Origin: Gloeotrichia echinulata CP02
Lineage (GTDB): Bacteria > Cyanobacteriota > Cyanobacteriia > Cyanobacteriales > Nostocaceae
Direction of reading: 5' to 3'
Assembly (NCBI GenBank): GCA_038087035.1
Contig: CP051187.1
Coordinates: 4,035,001-4,099,000, forward strand
Length of the DNA stretch: 64,000 bases
The notes beneath the pieces were generated by a model. It worked only from the letters and a program-made list of their open reading frames with translations. It was not told where the DNA came from and did not search any database. Positions 52,391-60,588 of the stretch are shown here, in pieces. The position numbers were made by a program, and so were the translations under genes. Numbering within the stretch: the first letter of the stretch is position 1; each line of letters opens with the position of its first letter.

Positions 52391-53073
52391 TGACTAAAAA
52401 TAGTTCACTACAACGACTTAACAAGCGACAGGTTCGTGCTTATATTAAAGATAATGATTGTTCCCTCGACACATCCCTAAATTCTCAAACACCAACCGAC
52501 TTACTATTTGTTTTTGATAAAATTTATCGATGTACTGATGGAAAAATTTTGGCAGTCAGTAAGGCTGGCACTGGCAATCTCTATGGCTCGACTAGAGATT
52601 GGCAATCTGAGCTTGATAAGTTAGTTGAACTTGGGAAACGCGAACCAGTTCACATTCTTTACAATCAAATCCCCAGTCCGGAGCGATTCATCCAGGAGAT
52701 TCCATATCTAGTTTCAAATTTGGCTAGAGAACTTGAACTAGATTTGTCCGAGATGAATAAGACTCTGGAAAGTCTATTAATTGTAGATCAAGTCATTGAA
52801 AGCAAAAACCGACAAGGTTATATCGATGATAGTAGTAACAGAAAAATTTTAGGTTCGCTGATAGCGTATGTTGGAGAGGTGGTCAAAACAGCTATTGATG
52901 GACAGTGGCTAATCAAACGAGATAATAATGGCTCAGGTTGGGAACCAGTAATTGTTGGTTCAAATGGCAAAACTTCTTCATTTTGCGTGATGGTGTTTGA
53001 TGAACTTTATGAAGCAGAGGAAAGTAGTTTCTATGATATTGCCTCACTGTTAATCGAAGCTCATCAACAGTGA
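52390..53073 (+). CDS. Probable immunity partner of the nuclease toxin, unknown family
   Basis: 227 residues from GTG 52390, overlapping the toxin stop by one base (TAGTG). Body: NKRQVRAYIKDNDCSLDTSLNSQTPTDLLFVFDKIYRCTDGKILAVSKAGTG..., helical middle (FIQEIPYLVSNLARELELDLSEMNKTLESLLIVDQVIE) and acidic end (DELYEAEESSFYDIASLLIEAHQQ). The overall negative charge fits a nuclease inhibitor. I do not recognise the family; the call depends on gene order and overlap. Confidence 0.55.
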   Translation: MTKNSSLQRLNKRQVRAYIKDNDCSLDTSLNSQTPTDLLFVFDKIYRCTDGKILAVSKAGTGNLYGSTRDWQSELDKLVELGKREPVHILYNQIPSPERFIQEIPYLVSNLARELELDLSEMNKTLESLLIVDQVIESKNRQGYIDDSSNRKILGSLIAYVGEVVKTAIDGQWLIKRDNNGSGWEPVIVGSNGKTSSFCVMVFDELYEAEESSFYDIASLLIEAHQQ

Positions 53074-53213
53074 ATTAATTATATATTGATCCCAGATATG
53101 ACCAAAAACCTGCAATATGTATGTCATTAAGAAGCATAAACGAGTAACTTTAGCGATTAAAGCTGTTCAACAACAGAACACTTTGGTTGCTATTATCACG
53201 TATCTTTTGGCAA

Positions 53214-53232
53214 GGCACAGCATTGCTGTGCC
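53214..53232. repeat. Short hairpin GGCACAGCA/TGCTGTGCC
   Basis: Sits between convergent genes (immunity-like and the helical repeat protein) and may terminate both. It resembles a diverged GTAGGGG-family member without outer arms. Confidence 0.65.
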
Positions 53233-53259
53233 CCTCACTAAATTTAGACAAATGGGAAA

Positions 53260-55320
53260 TTACTCCCCACTAGGAATTGTTGACGGCTCAATTTGTGGTA
53301 TCTCTGGCGTCGGTACTGGTTGAGGATTGAGAAATTCTCGCCAAGTGCGGATTTGCTCCCGTGCTGCACTGTAAGCAGAAGTACCTCGTGGTATTAACTT
53401 GGCAGTTTCAATCCCTCTGGTCATATCTGACTCACCTTGGGAACGCGCTATATCCAACAATTGCTGACTCCATTGGTCAATGGCTATATTGGCATCCATG
53501 CGTAAGATGCTACGCTTGGGCACCCGTTCCGCTAGCCGCATTGCTTGTACCAAGGCTTCTGGTGTGCCAGCAAGTGCTACTTCCCGTGCTTGCTTCCAGT
53601 CTTCTTTGGCGCGGATTTGCCCTTGCCAATCATCGATAGCCGTTTGTGCTTCCAGAGAAAGTGCCCTTCCTGATGCGGCAATTTGTTGAGCGGCGCTAAT
53701 AGCTGCGGGTAAATTCCCACTGTCGGCTAGTTGTCGTGCCTGATCTAAGTAAGGTTGGTCTTGAATACGCTCAATCTTGGCTGTCCAAGAGCGTATTCGT
53801 TTCCGTGCTTCTGGATACAATGCCCGACCTCTACGGATTTGACTGATTTCGGCGATCGCCGCTTGCAAGGAGTTCATATCCTCTAACAGCGCTATTTGTT
53901 CGGCTCGCTCCAAGAAAGGTCGGTCTTGGATTGTCTCTATCTGCCCTTGCCAGCGCCCCATTTTGTCTCTAGCTTCTGAACCACGGGGGTTACTATAAGG
54001 GACTAGCTGGGCTTCGGAAATTGCTGCTGTTAAATCGCCGATTGTTCCTTGGCTTGCCAATGCTTCGGCTTTGTCTAAGCGGGCAACGTCTTCAATTTCT
54101 AACTGCCAACGGGCAATGAGGTTTTGTGCTTTTTCGTACACTGCTCTGTTGGGAGAAATTTGTTGTGCCTGGGAGATTGCCGTCTCTAACCCGGAAACAT
54201 TACCTATCCATGCACTTTTTTGGGCTTCTGTCAAGTCTATAAAGTCTGTGACTTCCGCCTGTAGTTTAGTAATTTCAGGAATTTGTCGGGCAATGTCTAG
54301 GGCTGTATCCGCATCCCGCCTATCTAGCTTTTTCTGTGCCAACTCCAGCATCTTGCGGCCAAATGCGGGAATCGATTCTTGCGCTTTTTGATAAATGTAA
54401 CTGTCAGTTCCAATCGATTCGGCGATTTTTATAGCTTTGAGTAAATTATCGACCACGCCGCTGTTTGCTAGACTGTCGGCTTTGGCTAACTTTTCACCAT
54501 CTTCCCGTGCGGTGGCAATTAGACGATTCAATTGGTCGTACTTCGTAGTTGTCCAATATTTATTGTCCACACGCAACAACCTAGCAGACAGCATAAACGC
54601 TGATTGCCAACGCTTTTGTCGCAGTTCATTTTCGGTTTCTTTATAGATTCCTTCTGCTTTCGACCAAATTGACTGCCATTTAGCAATTTGCTCTTCTACT
54701 AATTGATGAGCAGCAACCTCATTAGGAATCTTACGCGCAGTCTCAATAGCTTCCTCTAATTGCCCGGCTTGAAAACTTTGATCGGCTAACTCCAAAATAT
54801 CCTTTGACCATCGTTCGATGAAGCGATCTGCTTCTTGACGGAGTGGATGATTTTCTGGTAGTTGCCTTACTAGCCCGATAGCTTGCAGTAAGTCGTACAC
54901 CGTTTGCTTAGAAGCCGCCAATTGAGCGCAATGCAGGCGCACCGACTCGCTAGCCAAGGGCCAGAAAATCTTCGGGCAGTTGGGAGCTGCTGGTAACTTC
55001 AGCAGCATTGCCATCGCCAAAAATGCTACACTGCCTGGTACGAAAGTTAACAAGATTAAACCTGCCACCCAGTTTTGCATCCAGGGTGGTAATTTCCTGG
55101 CAATATTACTGAGTGTGTCTGTTTTCTCTGATACCCGGTTTAAAGGTAATTCTTCGGGATTGTTTTCTGTTTGCTGCTTCACTGACTTCGAGTTAGAACC
55201 AGTAGCTGGGATACCAAATGCATGAGTATCACCGAATTTTTCTCGGGATAAATTTGTCATTTTATCTGGCTGTCTTGCTCTGGCTGGGGACCAATTGTCT
55301 GGAATATCCCGCTCTGTCAT
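53260..55320 (-). CDS. Membrane-anchored helical-repeat protein, cyanobacterial, unknown function
   Basis: 686 residues. A disordered N-terminus (about 1-80), one membrane segment near 84-107 (NWVAGLILLTFVPGSVAFLAMAMLL), then about ten irregular helical repeats of roughly 45 residues (LDQARQLADSGNLPAAISAAQQIAASGRALSLEAQTAIDDWQGQI type), and a Pro-rich tail. This is sometimes annotated as a chromosome-segregation ATPase, but no Walker motif is visible. Conserved in filamentous cyanobacteria as far as I recall. A perfect 11-bp inverted repeat lies in its 5' region. Confidence 0.7.
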   Translation of the reverse strand: MTERDIPDNWSPARARQPDKMTNLSREKFGDTHAFGIPATGSNSKSVKQQTENNPEELPLNRVSEKTDTLSNIARKLPPWMQNWVAGLILLTFVPGSVAFLAMAMLLKLPAAPNCPKIFWPLASESVRLHCAQLAASKQTVYDLLQAIGLVRQLPENHPLRQEADRFIERWSKDILELADQSFQAGQLEEAIETARKIPNEVAAHQLVEEQIAKWQSIWSKAEGIYKETENELRQKRWQSAFMLSARLLRVDNKYWTTTKYDQLNRLIATAREDGEKLAKADSLANSGVVDNLLKAIKIAESIGTDSYIYQKAQESIPAFGRKMLELAQKKLDRRDADTALDIARQIPEITKLQAEVTDFIDLTEAQKSAWIGNVSGLETAISQAQQISPNRAVYEKAQNLIARWQLEIEDVARLDKAEALASQGTIGDLTAAISEAQLVPYSNPRGSEARDKMGRWQGQIETIQDRPFLERAEQIALLEDMNSLQAAIAEISQIRRGRALYPEARKRIRSWTAKIERIQDQPYLDQARQLADSGNLPAAISAAQQIAASGRALSLEAQTAIDDWQGQIRAKEDWKQAREVALAGTPEALVQAMRLAERVPKRSILRMDANIAIDQWSQQLLDIARSQGESDMTRGIETAKLIPRGTSAYSAAREQIRTWREFLNPQPVPTPEIPQIEPSTIPSGE

Positions 55321-55393
55321 CTCTCACACCAAAATAATTGAATAGCGATCTGTTGGCGATCGATAATTCTTTTCTTGTTTTTTTATGCTACCC

Positions 55394-55425
55394 AAATTCT
55401 AGACAAGAATAGTCGTCTAGAATTT
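55394..55425. promoter_or_regulatory. Perfect 11-bp inverted repeat upstream of 53260-55320 gene
   Basis: Arms AAATTCTAGAC and GTCTAGAATTT, ten-base spacer, starting 74 bases before the minus-strand start codon. It has no T-run, so it could be an operator or a leader stem-loop. Confidence 0.5.
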
Positions 55426-55681
55426 GCTTGACGTTTCATCGGGTGAAGTTGACTGATCAATTCCCTCCACGTCCAGCCCCGACATAGCCATCCGGGGTTT
55501 AACCATGCTAGAAGCAAGGTTTTTGAGCATTTAAATCTCTATTAATACCAAGGATTTAGAGCCATTGAAAACAAGTTCTTTCGTAAGGCATGTATATGTC
55601 CATAGCCAGAACAAGTATTGTCGCATGATCTCTATCCACAAATAGCATTAACTTACGAAAATTTCCGTGCAGTTTTATACT
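55426..55681. other. Short intergenic region between hslO and helical-repeat gene
   Basis: No gene. On the plus strand the sequence is ordinary, with no repeat or terminator that I can support. Confidence 0.4.
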
Positions 55682-56587
55682 TTATCCTGAAACTGAAGAT
55701 TCTGCTTGCAAATCGACAATTAATTGAGCCAACTGATCACTACTTGCTTGATACACTTCGCCGCAAAAGTCACAAGTGGCTTCAGCTCCATCATCCTTAA
55801 TAATCATGTCTTGAAGTTCGGCTGCTCCCAGAATCTTTAGTGCCCCCAAAACACGTTCAAAGGAGCAACCACAGTGGAAACGCAGCATTTGGGTTTCGGC
55901 AAAGATTTTCAGTCCCATGTCTCCTAACAGATCCCCAAATATATCCGTCAAGGACTTTCCTGCTTGCAACAAGGGTGTAAATCCGGCTAAAGCAGATACC
56001 CGTGATTCCAAAGTGGCTACGAGGGCTTCATCTCTTGCAGCTTTGGGCAACACTTGTACTAATATCCCGCCAGATGCGGTTACTCCACTTGCTCCCACAA
56101 ACACCCCTAAAACCACAGCTGAGGGTGTTTGTTCAGAAGTCACCAGGTAATGAGCCACATCATCGCCAATTTCCCCCGAAACTAGTTCAACAGTACTAGA
56201 GTAAGGATAGCCATAACCAATATCGCGAACAACGTAGAGGTAGCCACCACCCACTGCACGACCAACATCTAGTTTACCTTTAGCCTTGGGGGGCAATTCC
56301 ACCGATGGGTTTGCCACATAACCGCGTACCGTTCCATCTAGCCCAGCATCTACTAATATGCCACCCAAGGGACCATCGCCCTTGACACGCACGTTGACCC
56401 TAGATCCAGCTCGCTTCATGCTAGAGGCCATTAACAAGCCTGCTGCCATAGTCCGACCCAGTGCTGCTGTTGCCACATAAGATAGCTTGTGGCGCTGGCG
56501 TGCTTCTTCTGTCAGGCGCGTGGTGATCACGCCTACCGCACGAATACCACCTTCGGCTGCTGTGGCGCGAATTAACTGATCCGCCAT
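55682..56587 (-). CDS. hslO: Redox-regulated chaperone Hsp33
   Basis: 301 residues from ATG 56587 (MADQLIRATAAEGGIRAVGVITT). ATP-independent holdase switched on by oxidation of a zinc-bound cysteine cluster. The four cysteines are present: FHCGCSFERV and CDFCGEVY in the last 65 residues. The N-terminal domain has VRVKGDGPLGGILVDA, GYVANPSVELPP and VELVSGEIGDDVAHYL. The upstream frame extension to 56731 is non-conserved. Upstream, at about 56612-56640, AAAGTCCCTGCTTTTAGGCA resembles an IS605 end fragment. Confidence 0.95.
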   Translation of the reverse strand: MADQLIRATAAEGGIRAVGVITTRLTEEARQRHKLSYVATAALGRTMAAGLLMASSMKRAGSRVNVRVKGDGPLGGILVDAGLDGTVRGYVANPSVELPPKAKGKLDVGRAVGGGYLYVVRDIGYGYPYSSTVELVSGEIGDDVAHYLVTSEQTPSAVVLGVFVGASGVTASGGILVQVLPKAARDEALVATLESRVSALAGFTPLLQAGKSLTDIFGDLLGDMGLKIFAETQMLRFHCGCSFERVLGALKILGAAELQDMIIKDDGAEATCDFCGEVYQASSDQLAQLIVDLQAESSVSG

Positions 56588-56893
56588 GAAGAACCTTACG
56601 AATAGTGTCTGATTGAAAGTCCCTGCTTTTAGGCATGGGAATGAAAGCATTAGTTCAGTATAACAAAAGTTAATGTAAACTTGTATTTGATGAAAAAAAG
56701 ATATTGGTTCATGAGTCCTACTTAGAAGCATTCACCAGTACTTACTACCAAACCATCAGAATTAATGGCACAGAGTACTGTTCGTAGTTGCGCTACCCTA
56801 CGAGAAAGCTGCCCTAATAGCGCTGTAACAATTAAGAACGCTAAAGCGCAACTACGAACCAGCCATCAGAACTAATGAAATGGAGATCAAAAC
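56588..56893. other. Intergenic region with foldback repeat
   Basis: Contains an IS605-end-like hairpin (CCTGCTTTTAGGCATGGG, near 56620) and the 80-bp family E foldback. Flanking CCATCAGAA.TAATG motifs (56753 and 56863) may be remnants of a target duplication. No gene. Confidence 0.5.
56780..56859. repeat. CGTAGTTG foldback, family E (copy 2)
   Basis: Perfect 15-bp arms GTTCGTAGTTGCGCT (56780-56794) and AGCGCAACTACGAAC (56845-56859) around a 50-base spacer. The related smaller hairpin is at 46629. Confidence 0.8.
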
Positions 56894-57304
56894 ATGCTGG
56901 GTAATTTTCAACAAAGCCAACTGCGGATAGAAATCGAAGCCTCAGCAGATGCCATTCATGACAGTCTGCTGCGTCCAAAACAACTGGAAAAATGGCTCAT
57001 TGGGCAACGCTTTGCGCCAGGAATGCCAGAAGAATTGCATCCAGGATTTGAATTTACTACCTGGACCGGACCTGTCCCGATTCATCATCAAGTGAACGTC
57101 GCAAGGTCCAATTGTTTGCGATTGCTGCTGAGTGGCGGTATTGACGGCTTCCATGAATGGTACTGGGGAGAAGGTTGGGTGCAGTCCCGTCTAGAAGGCG
57201 TATCATTTTTACCCCTGAATTTGGGGCAAACCCTAAATTTGTTGAGCTTACGTCAGTTTCTAGTAGGGGCGCAAGGCTTTGCGCCCCTAGCCTTGCGCCC
57301 CTAG
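56894..57304 (+). CDS. SRPBCC (START-like) family protein with repeat-derived C-terminus
   Basis: 136 residues. The first 120 look like an SRPBCC ligand-binding domain: LRIEIEASADAIHDSLLRPKQLEKWLIGQRFAPGMPEELHPGFEFTTWTGPVPIHHQVNVARSNCLRLLLSGGIDGFHEWYWGEGWVQSRLEGVSFLPLNLGQTLNLLSLRQFL. The last 14 residues are encoded by the GTAGGGG repeat (VGAQGFAPLALRP then TAG). So the native C-terminus was replaced by the insertion. Start ATG 56894. The fold call is moderate. Confidence 0.7.
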   Translation: MLGNFQQSQLRIEIEASADAIHDSLLRPKQLEKWLIGQRFAPGMPEELHPGFEFTTWTGPVPIHHQVNVARSNCLRLLLSGGIDGFHEWYWGEGWVQSRLEGVSFLPLNLGQTLNLLSLRQFLVGAQGFAPLALRP

Positions 57305-57397
57305 CCTTGCGCCCCTAGCCTTGCACCCCTAGCCTTGCGCCCCTAGCTTTGGGAAGTTAAATTCAGTACGTAGGGGCGCAAGGCTTTGCGCCCCTAC
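57263..57397. repeat. GTAGGGG hairpins with amplified CCTTGCGCCCCTAG unit
   Basis: Starts with a GTAGGGG/GCGCAAGG hairpin (57263-57289), whose right arm is then repeated about four times as a 14-bp unit CCTTGCGCCCCTAG (57289-57350). A second complete hairpin is at 57370-57397. It encodes the end of the preceding gene. CAAATGA heptamers follow at 57468-57508. Confidence 0.9.
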
Positions 57398-57589
57398 CGT
57401 AGTAAGTAAGTCGCTAATTGCGCCAAACTATATTACGAAACATAAATATCCCCCAAATCCTTACCAATGACAAATGACAAATGACAAATGACAAATGACA
57501 AATGACAAAATCGGTGTTACCGCTAAGATACCTGCAAGGTGAGACTGTCTGCGTTAGGGTAGGAAATGACACTCGATTTGTGATTTCCT

Positions 57590-58987
57590 GTGCTGCCCTG
57601 TAAAAGTCCTGTTCTTCTTCTGAGTTTAGCTGTTTTACTATCTTCGTTAACAGCCTGTGCTAACACACCGGTCGCCAAAAACCTGGAAGAGTCTTTGGCT
57701 GCAGATCCCAAGTTGCAAAATAATCCAGATGTTTTTGGGACGACTAAGGTTAATCAACCACAAGCAACGCCGAAGGAACCAAAGGTTCAGTTACCAACTG
57801 ATTTTCCCAAAGATATTCCCTTATATCCCGGTGTCCAACTACAGGAAGTTACACCGTCAAGTAATTCAGAAAACCGAATATCCACTCGCTGGCTAAGTTC
57901 TGAGCCTAGCAATTTTATTGCCAGTTTTTACCGTAACCAGTTGCAGAAAAACAGCTGGCAGATTTTGCAACAGCCACCAGATGATATGGGAGGTGCTTTT
58001 GAGGCGCGGCGCAATGATTTGCATCTGTTGGTTACTATTGAGCCTAAAACCGTCACAAACCCTGCACCCAATCAACCACAAACTGCTACGGAAGTAGTGA
58101 TTTCCTACCAACCTCATAGTACCGCAACGCTACAACCGACTCCAAAAACTAACGCTCAAACTCCTAATGACGTTCCCCAACCCGGAGATCCACAGTTTAT
58201 TGGTCCGCTACCATCCGCCAATGTAGCCACACCGTCAGGGGGTGCTTCTGATAACCAAACAAATACTGTAGCGACATCTCAAACACAGGAATTTCAAGAT
58301 CTTAATAAAGCACCGCAAGAACTGCGACAACATATTCAAGACTTGGCAGCTAATGGTATTTTCTCTCTAGATGCCCAGGCAACTAAGAGTAACTCTAATG
58401 CCACAGGGAACCAATTTGAACCCAATAAAATTATCACCCGTCGGGAATATGCCCGTTGGCTCGTAGCTGCAAACAACGCGATGTATGCTAATAATCCAGC
58501 TAAACAGATTCGCTTGGCATCAGTAAGCAATCAAGCAACTTTTAGTGATGTGTCGTCAAAAGACCCTGATTTTCCCTCAATTCAAGGATTAGCCGAAGCT
58601 GGATTAGTTCCTAGTTCCTTGTCTGGCGATTCCACCACAGTTTTGTTTCGTCCTGATGCACCTCTGACGCGGGAGCAGTTATTGTTGTGGAAATTACCTT
58701 TGGATACCCGCCAAGCCTTACCTTCGGCAAACTTAGATGCAGTCAGACAAACCTGGGGTTTTCAGGATGCTGGGAAAATTGATCCGAAGGCTTTAAGAGC
58801 TGTGTTAGCTGATTTCCAAAATGCTGAACAATCGAATATTCGGCGGGTGTTTGGCTATACAACATTATTTCAACCCAAAAAACCAGTGACTCGCGCGGAG
58901 GCGGCTGCAGCTTTGTGGTACTTCGGTACTCAGGGTGAGGGGATATCGGCTGCTGATGCTTTGAAGTTAGGGAACTCCAAAAAATAA
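57590..58987 (+). CDS. SLH-domain lipoprotein
   Basis: 465 residues with signal peptide and lipobox LTAC (about residue 23). Residues 65-180 form a small domain (PTDFPKDIPLYPGVQLQEV...FYRNQLQKNSWQIL) often paired with SLH domains in cyanobacteria. Then a Pro/Thr/Asn-rich linker and two to three degenerate SLH repeats (FSDVSSKDPDFPSIQGLAEAGLVPSSLSGDSTTVLFRPDAPLTREQLLLW and FQPKKPVTRAEAAAALWYFG). Peptidoglycan or outer-membrane attachment predicted. Start at GTG 57590; no better start is visible. Confidence 0.82.
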   Translation: MLPCKSPVLLLSLAVLLSSLTACANTPVAKNLEESLAADPKLQNNPDVFGTTKVNQPQATPKEPKVQLPTDFPKDIPLYPGVQLQEVTPSSNSENRISTRWLSSEPSNFIASFYRNQLQKNSWQILQQPPDDMGGAFEARRNDLHLLVTIEPKTVTNPAPNQPQTATEVVISYQPHSTATLQPTPKTNAQTPNDVPQPGDPQFIGPLPSANVATPSGGASDNQTNTVATSQTQEFQDLNKAPQELRQHIQDLAANGIFSLDAQATKSNSNATGNQFEPNKIITRREYARWLVAANNAMYANNPAKQIRLASVSNQATFSDVSSKDPDFPSIQGLAEAGLVPSSLSGDSTTVLFRPDAPLTREQLLLWKLPLDTRQALPSANLDAVRQTWGFQDAGKIDPKALRAVLADFQNAEQSNIRRVFGYTTLFQPKKPVTRAEAAAALWYFGTQGEGISAADALKLGNSKK

Positions 58988-59181
58988 ATTATCCGCAGTA
59001 CCATGCCCTATGCCCTATGCCCTTGAATTAATATTTTGGCATTTTACGTAAAATCTCGTAGATATTTTTGCTTACTTGTGCTAAATTCTGATAAATAACA
59101 ACAAGATAAGTCTACGGTTTATTTTGGCAGGGAATAGTTCTCAATGGTGATTCGCAGTAAATAATATGAGAGTTTAATAAG

Positions 59182-60219
59182 ATGAAAAAAGAGTTTGTAG
59201 CGGCAGGATTTGTTCTTTTCTCTTTTATGTTGCCGCTAAAAGCTTCGGCTGCACAATTTAGTGGACTTTATGTATTTGGTGACAGCCTGTCGGATACTGG
59301 TAATGTTTTCAAGTTTACTGGAGGGTCTGTTAATCCAACAGCAGCTACTCCCGCAAGTCCACCCTATTTCAATGGGCGTTTTTCTAATGGTCCGAACTGG
59401 GTGGATTATCTGGGAGAAAATCTAGGATTACAACCTACTCTATCGACTGATTTAAATAAGACTATTCGTACCCAAGGCATTAACTACGCTATTGCTGGTG
59501 CTAGGTCTGGTATAGGTCATATCAATCCTAATCGAAATTTGCCGGGAGTTTTACAGCAAGTTGGCTTGTTTACAAAACCCTTCATCGATGCTAATCAGAA
59601 GATTGACCCCAATGCCCTCTATACTGTGCAGGGAGGGGCGAATGATTATCTATTTCCCCAGTCAAAAAATTCTACTCAGCCCAAGCCATTCGAGAATATA
59701 TTGCAGTCTGTGAACCTTCTGGCTGCAGCCGGGGCTAAAAATATTTTGGTGTTTAATTTGTCAGATTTAGGAAAAACACCACTAGCAAAAATTGACAATC
59801 GCAATCCTGATAGCCTTAGTCAATCAACTATTGAATTTAACTCGACTTTAGCCGCAGGTTTAGACGCTTTGAGCCAAAAACCACAACTCAACATCATATC
59901 TGTTGATGTTAATTCTTTACTCAACCAGATAACTACAAATAAGGAACAATTCGGTTTAAAAAATGTGACTGATGCTTGTTTAAAGCTCACTGCTAAAACA
60001 ATTTGTGATGAACCGAATAAGTATTTGTATTGGGATAATGTTCACCCAAGCACCACTGTTTATAAGTTGGTAGCAGACAAAGCCCTGGCGGCGATTGAGG
60101 CTAAGTCTGTCCCTGAACCTTCAACAACTTTGGGAAGTTTGCTAATTGGTGCTTGGGGTGCTGTAGCAGTGCGGAAGCGCAAACGCCAAAAGTCAGCGTT
60201 GACGACAATCATCCGATAA
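59182..60219 (+). CDS. GDSL/SGNH esterase-lipase with PEP-CTERM signal
   Basis: 345 residues. Signal peptide 1-23 (SFMLPLKASA-AQ). The SGNH hydrolase has block I FGDSLSDTGN (nucleophile Ser at about 35), the Gly block AIAGARSG, block III GGANDY and the catalytic Asp-His pair in WDNVHPS near residue 292. The C-terminal PEP-CTERM signal is VPEPSTTLGSLLIGAWGAVAV followed by RKRKRQK. Secreted esterase anchored or sorted by an exosortase. Second PEP-CTERM protein in the window. Start ATG 59182; followed by tRNA-Thr on the other strand. Confidence 0.92.
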   Translation: MKKEFVAAGFVLFSFMLPLKASAAQFSGLYVFGDSLSDTGNVFKFTGGSVNPTAATPASPPYFNGRFSNGPNWVDYLGENLGLQPTLSTDLNKTIRTQGINYAIAGARSGIGHINPNRNLPGVLQQVGLFTKPFIDANQKIDPNALYTVQGGANDYLFPQSKNSTQPKPFENILQSVNLLAAAGAKNILVFNLSDLGKTPLAKIDNRNPDSLSQSTIEFNSTLAAGLDALSQKPQLNIISVDVNSLLNQITTNKEQFGLKNVTDACLKLTAKTICDEPNKYLYWDNVHPSTTVYKLVADKALAAIEAKSVPEPSTTLGSLLIGAWGAVAVRKRKRQKSALTTIIR

Positions 60220-60225
60220 TATTAA

Positions 60226-60297
60226 AGCCGATGACGGGATTTGAACCCGTGGCCTGCTGATTACGAATCAGCTGCTCTACCACTGAGCCACATCGGC
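60226..60297 (-). tRNA. tRNA-Thr (CGT anticodon)
   Basis: On the minus strand a complete cloverleaf of 72 nt. The acceptor stem is GCCGATG/CATCGGC, perfect over 7 bp. The D arm contains CTCAGTGGTAGAG, the anticodon loop is TTCGTAA (anticodon CGT) in the stem GCTGA/TCAGC, and the T arm contains GGGTTCAAATCCC. The discriminator is U and CCA is not encoded. Decodes ACG. Confidence 0.95.
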
Positions 60298-60330
60298 GCA
60301 TACCGTTTATCATTATAGCATAATTTACTA

Positions 60331-60588
60331 ATGGTAGAACAAAATCCTAAAAATCGCCTTAACCCAGAACAATATGCCCGCCTCAAAGCAGAAATAGCTG
60401 CGCCCTATCGCAGCATCAGAAAATTTATCTATATCGGTGTTGGTGCTTCTGGTTTGATTGGTGCATTTGTGTTTTTCTTTAAACTGCTTGCAGGGCGAGA
60501 GCTTGACAGCACTTTGCCTAACTTCGCACTTCAGGTGGGAATTGTTGCTCTGATGGTATTCCTCTGGCGTTGGGAGCAAAAGTATTGA
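60331..60588 (+). CDS. DUF3493 small membrane protein
   Basis: 85 residues: NPEQYARLKAEIAAPYRSIRKFIYIGVGASGLIGAFVFFFKLLAG and a second membrane helix LPNFALQVGIVALMVFLWRW. This matches DUF3493 of cyanobacteria and chloroplasts (plastid members affect photosystem II accumulation; here only by homology). The stop TGA lies in the TTGAC target where the downstream tnpB element begins, so the last residues (EQKY) abut the insertion. Confidence 0.82.
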   Translation: MVEQNPKNRLNPEQYARLKAEIAAPYRSIRKFIYIGVGASGLIGAFVFFFKLLAGRELDSTLPNFALQVGIVALMVFLWRWEQKY

